NCBI RefSeq assembly: GCF_000003855.2
Contig: NW_003101674.1
Span: 1,268,572 to 1,332,571, forward strand
Direction of reading: 5' to 3'
DNA from: Blastomyces gilchristii SLH14081
Lineage: Eukaryota > Ascomycota > Eurotiomycetes > Onygenales > Ajellomycetaceae
DNA: 64,000 nt
The notes beneath the pieces were generated by a model. It made no database searches, was not told where the DNA came from, and saw nothing but the letters and a program-made list of their open reading frames with translations. How positions within the stretch are numbered: position 1 is the first letter of the stretch; each line of letters opens with the position of its first letter. The position numbers were made by a program, and so were the translations under genes. Positions 61,201-64,000 of this stretch are shown piece after piece.

Positions 61201-63150
61201 TTCTTTATCTTGATTTTCTCTACTTCTGAGTTCTGTATGATATACAGAATGCTTTCAGATGAGATCTTGTAAATTATTCTCTTTACTTATTAATGTATAA
61301 GCAGATTTAATTCTTCTATATCAGAGATATGAAATGTTCTTCTTATATCAGTTGATAGAATCATATGAACTGTTTTCTTTCTATTAATTAACTGTATATG
61401 ACATGTATATCATTGAATCTGCAGATTAAATCTTTGAAATCAATTGAGTCTGAGAATAAGGTTGCATTTCACATTCTGCAGCTCTTATACTTAAATATAG
61501 CAAGATTATTCTCTGAAGTGTAAGAGAACTCTTACTCTTATAAGTAATATTAAATATCAGTTATCAGATAATCTTATATATCAGGAATTCTTCACTCAGC
61601 AGATCTCTTTCAGTCTTCAGATTATATAATTACTAATATATTATATAGAAGCTTCTGTATCTGCTAACACTTTTACAGTTATCTCTTGATTCTTACTCAA
61701 GTGTCTCTTATACATTAATATTTCAGGTCTTAAGACATTGAGATGAGTATTCACTTCATTCTCATCTACATCTCATTCAGAAGCCTGCTTTCTCTTGATA
61801 TTTATAGAATTCAGAGAGTTATCTAATAACAGATATCTCTTTCACTTTAAAGACTTTTCATAGAATATCAGTGAGTGTCTCTGAGCTCACTATTTCTGCT
61901 AGTTTTTTTAACTCTCTTATTTCTCTTGACTGTATATACTGTGTGTAATTCTTTACATTATGATTTTAGCATTCACAGTTGAAGTAAGCTCAATACTTAT
62001 GATATCAAGATTTTCACTCAGAAAATTTCTTTTTTGAAGAATTCAGTGCTTTAATAATAGTATTCAAATCTAGATTTATCATGTCTGAGTATGTAACTTG
62101 TATTGTAGAAGTCTGATTATCTGTTCTCTACTGAAGTATACTTGATTACAGTATTTTCTGTTATAATTGATTCACTTATTTCTGTATAATAAGAATATTG
62201 TATACTTCTTTCACTGTGTCTGATTGTAAGGTTAAGCATTTTCATTCTACTCTTAACTTGAGTGTAAGATCATGAATAAAGATCTATAAATAGAAAGATG
62301 TTAAAAGCTCTTCATTCAATACAAGATAATATAAACTGAAGTGTATGAAGTATAATATAAGATTACTCACTTATCTACACTCAGTGAAGTGTTTATAATA
62401 CTTATCTTATATATTCACTTTCTCAAAGTTATACAAGATTCATTTGAAAAACTCATTTCATATTTAAAAGAATGAATATTACTTCAGATCTGTAAGATTC
62501 ATCTTTTCATCAGTCATTTATAATAACTTCACTTTTTCATATAGAAATGCAGCAGATCTTAAGACTTGTTGAAATTTTATTAACTGTCTGTCTGTAAGTT
62601 TGTATTCAAGTCAATAATATAATTATATCTGACTTAGCTAGCTGATTGCAGCATCATTTTTTCAGTCATTATTAAAGCTTAGTAACTCTGACAGATCTCT
62701 CAGCTTAATATATTTCATACTTAGATTCTTATTCTGCACAGCAGTCTCAGATAATATATACACTTCTGAAGAGATCATGAACAATTGTAATAGAATCTTC
62801 AGATTTAGTGTAGTCATCTATCTGTGTAAATATTCAATCTCTCACTGCAGATCTAAGACCTGATTTTCTCTATTCTTATTAATAATGATGATTGCATCAG
62901 TAAAGCTCTTCATAGTAAATACTTGATCTGCAGTGAATGCTAATTATTGTTTGACTTCTATCTCAGTCTGTCACTGTGTATACAAGGTCTTGATTTTATT
63001 TAGAATTCTTGTATATGTATAAAGCTTTGATTCTGATTCAGCAGTTTCAGCTACTTTTCTTACTGCTTTGAGTAAACTCTCTGAGAGGTTCTGTATATCT
63101 TCCAGTTCAGATAGCAGAGAAGGATGTTATTTATATTAACTAGAAGAGAT
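58250..63150 (-). pseudogene. gypsy B gag-pol
   Basis: From 5' to 3' on the minus strand: gag about 63130-62050; zinc knuckle of CX2CX4HX4C form with two Cys changed to Tyr at about 61940-61985; protease LADTEAS at about 61660-61680; RT with YLND at 60606-60617 in ILYLIYLNDILVFSNS; integrase zinc-binding part (HIHKEFSHLESSELISVLES) at about 59450-59530; integrase core (INYEMLCEILTNNSVNL) at about 59100-59160; and the following SFYLLYELHPRIP at about 58840-58880. Many stops. Non-functional. Confidence 0.85.
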
Positions 63151-63557
63151 ATTCATTTCAGTGATTTCTTATTAATTATATAATATCTATTATTATATTA
63201 CTATATCATTATATCATTATATGATTTCTGTTATTATTGTATAACTTCAGTAATAATCACTCTCTCTTTTCTTCTTCTGAGTGAAGAGCAGTCTTCTTTA
63301 AATCTGATTCACTGCTCTCATTCTTTTTCTCACATCTCATTTATTTGCATACATGGTATTAATCTGAGTGTGAAGTTTTTCTTCAACAAGCAGAGCAGTA
63401 TCAATTGAATGCTCTTTTACTCACTGCTCTTTATATGCTATCTTTTGAGATATTTTAGAATCACACTGACATGATAACTATGAATTGCTTTGTAGATGAA
63501 ATTATCACACTCTGAAGAAGCCTGTGCTTCTCACCAGTTTTTAGACATGCTATCAGA

Positions 63558-63724
63558 TGTGATTCAAAGGTTGCTTGAGTCAGTGTACAATTACAGGTGT
63601 ACACCGGCTTCTTATATACTGTACACTAAATTAATTGGTGGCCGCTATGGCCCCTTTACATTCGTAAGCAAGTTCGAAAGCGGCCGCGTTATTATCCGGC
63701 GGTCGTACGTTCTTCCGAACCACA
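63558..63724 (-). repeat. 5' LTR of gypsy B (167 bp), little mutated
   Basis: Retains GCGGCCGC and other CpG sites, unlike 55481-55647 and 13156-13322. It contains CAGTATATAAGAAG on the minus strand, a likely TATA element. Confidence 0.9.
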
Positions 63725-63866
63725 AAGCTTCAGAGCAGAAGAATAGAAATTCTGTGAGTATATCAGCTAAGAATCAGTGACCGAGAATCAGAGTTTTCGG
63801 CGGGAATGAAATCTATAAAGTATAATGGAATAGTCTATATGAATGATCAGGCGCAGGCTGCACACA

Positions 63867-64000
63867 TTAGTCCTTCCTTTTCTGAAGTGAGGTTGTGATT
63901 AGTTCTCATCAGTCAGGGGCCGCAGAATCAGATAACATGAAATCTCAGAGTTCAGGTCAGATGATCATAGCTGACTCTTTTCACAAGATATTATCAGCTG
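63867..64000 (-). mobile_element. Second C-family chromovirus, 3' end, runs off window
   Basis: Aligns with 14371-14500 of element C, including the purine tract next to the LTR (complement of 63867-63881). Only the last ~134 bp of its interior are in the window. Confidence 0.82.

Larger units (their letters stand above)
55481..63724 (-). mobile_element. Ty3/gypsy element B, complete (8244 bp)
   Basis: Two 167-bp LTRs (55481-55647, 63558-63724) and a 4-bp duplication AAGC (55477-55480, 63725-63728) inside a C-family LTR. Coding is on the minus strand. The polypurine tract GGTGGGGAAGAA directly precedes the 3' LTR (complement of 55648-55659). Gag-pol occupies about 63150-58250. About 2.6 kb between pol and the 3' LTR is extra for a simple gypsy element. 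Confidence 0.9.
55339..63866 (-). repeat. C-family 3' LTR, split by gypsy B
   Basis: Left part 55339-55480 (starts TGTAAGAGGCC as the LTRs of element C do). Right part 63725-63866 (ends GCTGCACACA before TTAG, the same internal junction as at 14370/14371). Together about 280 bp. The element it belongs to continues to the right. Confidence 0.85.

Noticed and set aside
63496..63780. Captured host gene inside an LTR
   Set aside because: A third copy in element D and the equal 167-bp lengths with TG...CA ends show that the segment is the LTR and leader of gypsy B, read antisense.

Overview
The window reads as a filamentous ascomycete (Pezizomycotina) chromosome segment. It has two parts. The first, roughly 1-9800, is gene-bearing and of ordinary base composition. 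The second, 12430 to the end, is a very AT-rich block of mutated transposons. The mutations are C-to-T/G-to-A transitions that turn Trp and Gln codons into stops and catalytic Asp into Asn, which is the signature of repeat-induced point mutation (RIP). Long AT isochores full of RIP-decayed gypsy elements are known from several groups, including Onygenales such as Blastomyces. I lean towards that group, but the sequence alone does not prove it.

Gene-bearing part. Only two protein genes are well supported. One is a single-exon secreted GH76-family alpha-1,6-mannanase-like protein (410-2311, +). The other is a two-exon small coiled-coil protein of the SCOC family (8542-7841, -), whose second exon was found through consensus splice sites. 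Around them lie three long poly-T tracts, a 108-bp G-rich minisatellite (about 5873-6152), a fused SINE/MITE remnant (4504-5074) and intergenic DNA in which I recognise no gene.

Transposon part. The block can be resolved into nested insertions because many target-site duplications (TSDs) survive. A Ty3/gypsy element 'D' (13156-about 21032) is interrupted by a complete chromovirus 'C' (14041-19793, 330-bp LTRs, TSD agatt) and by a 505-bp hAT MITE. Next is a minus-strand chromovirus 'H' (about 21033-54570). It was split by a tRNA-derived SINE that itself contains a 7-kb hAT element, by a second SINE, by a full-length Tad1-like LINE (31208-46340) and by a copia element (47439-51116, 268-bp LTRs, TSD gagta). 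The LINE contains another SINE, which contains a 5.8-kb hAT element (TSD cttatgat), plus a MITE and a 228-bp truncated LINE tail. Finally, a LINE fragment (54571-55338) is followed by an LTR of the C family, which is itself split by an 8.2-kb gypsy element 'B' (55481-63724, 167-bp LTRs). The C-family element runs off the right edge of the window.

Relations between elements. The hAT elements and the ~505-bp MITEs share ends and 8-bp TSDs, so they look like an autonomous/non-autonomous pair. The SINE and the LINE share their last ~30 bp and an (AAT)n tail, which suggests that the SINE uses the LINE machinery. All five reverse transcriptases have lost at least one catalytic aspartate, so no retroelement here can encode a working polymerase. 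Two assembly gaps (25836-26185 and 51490-51631) fall inside repeats.
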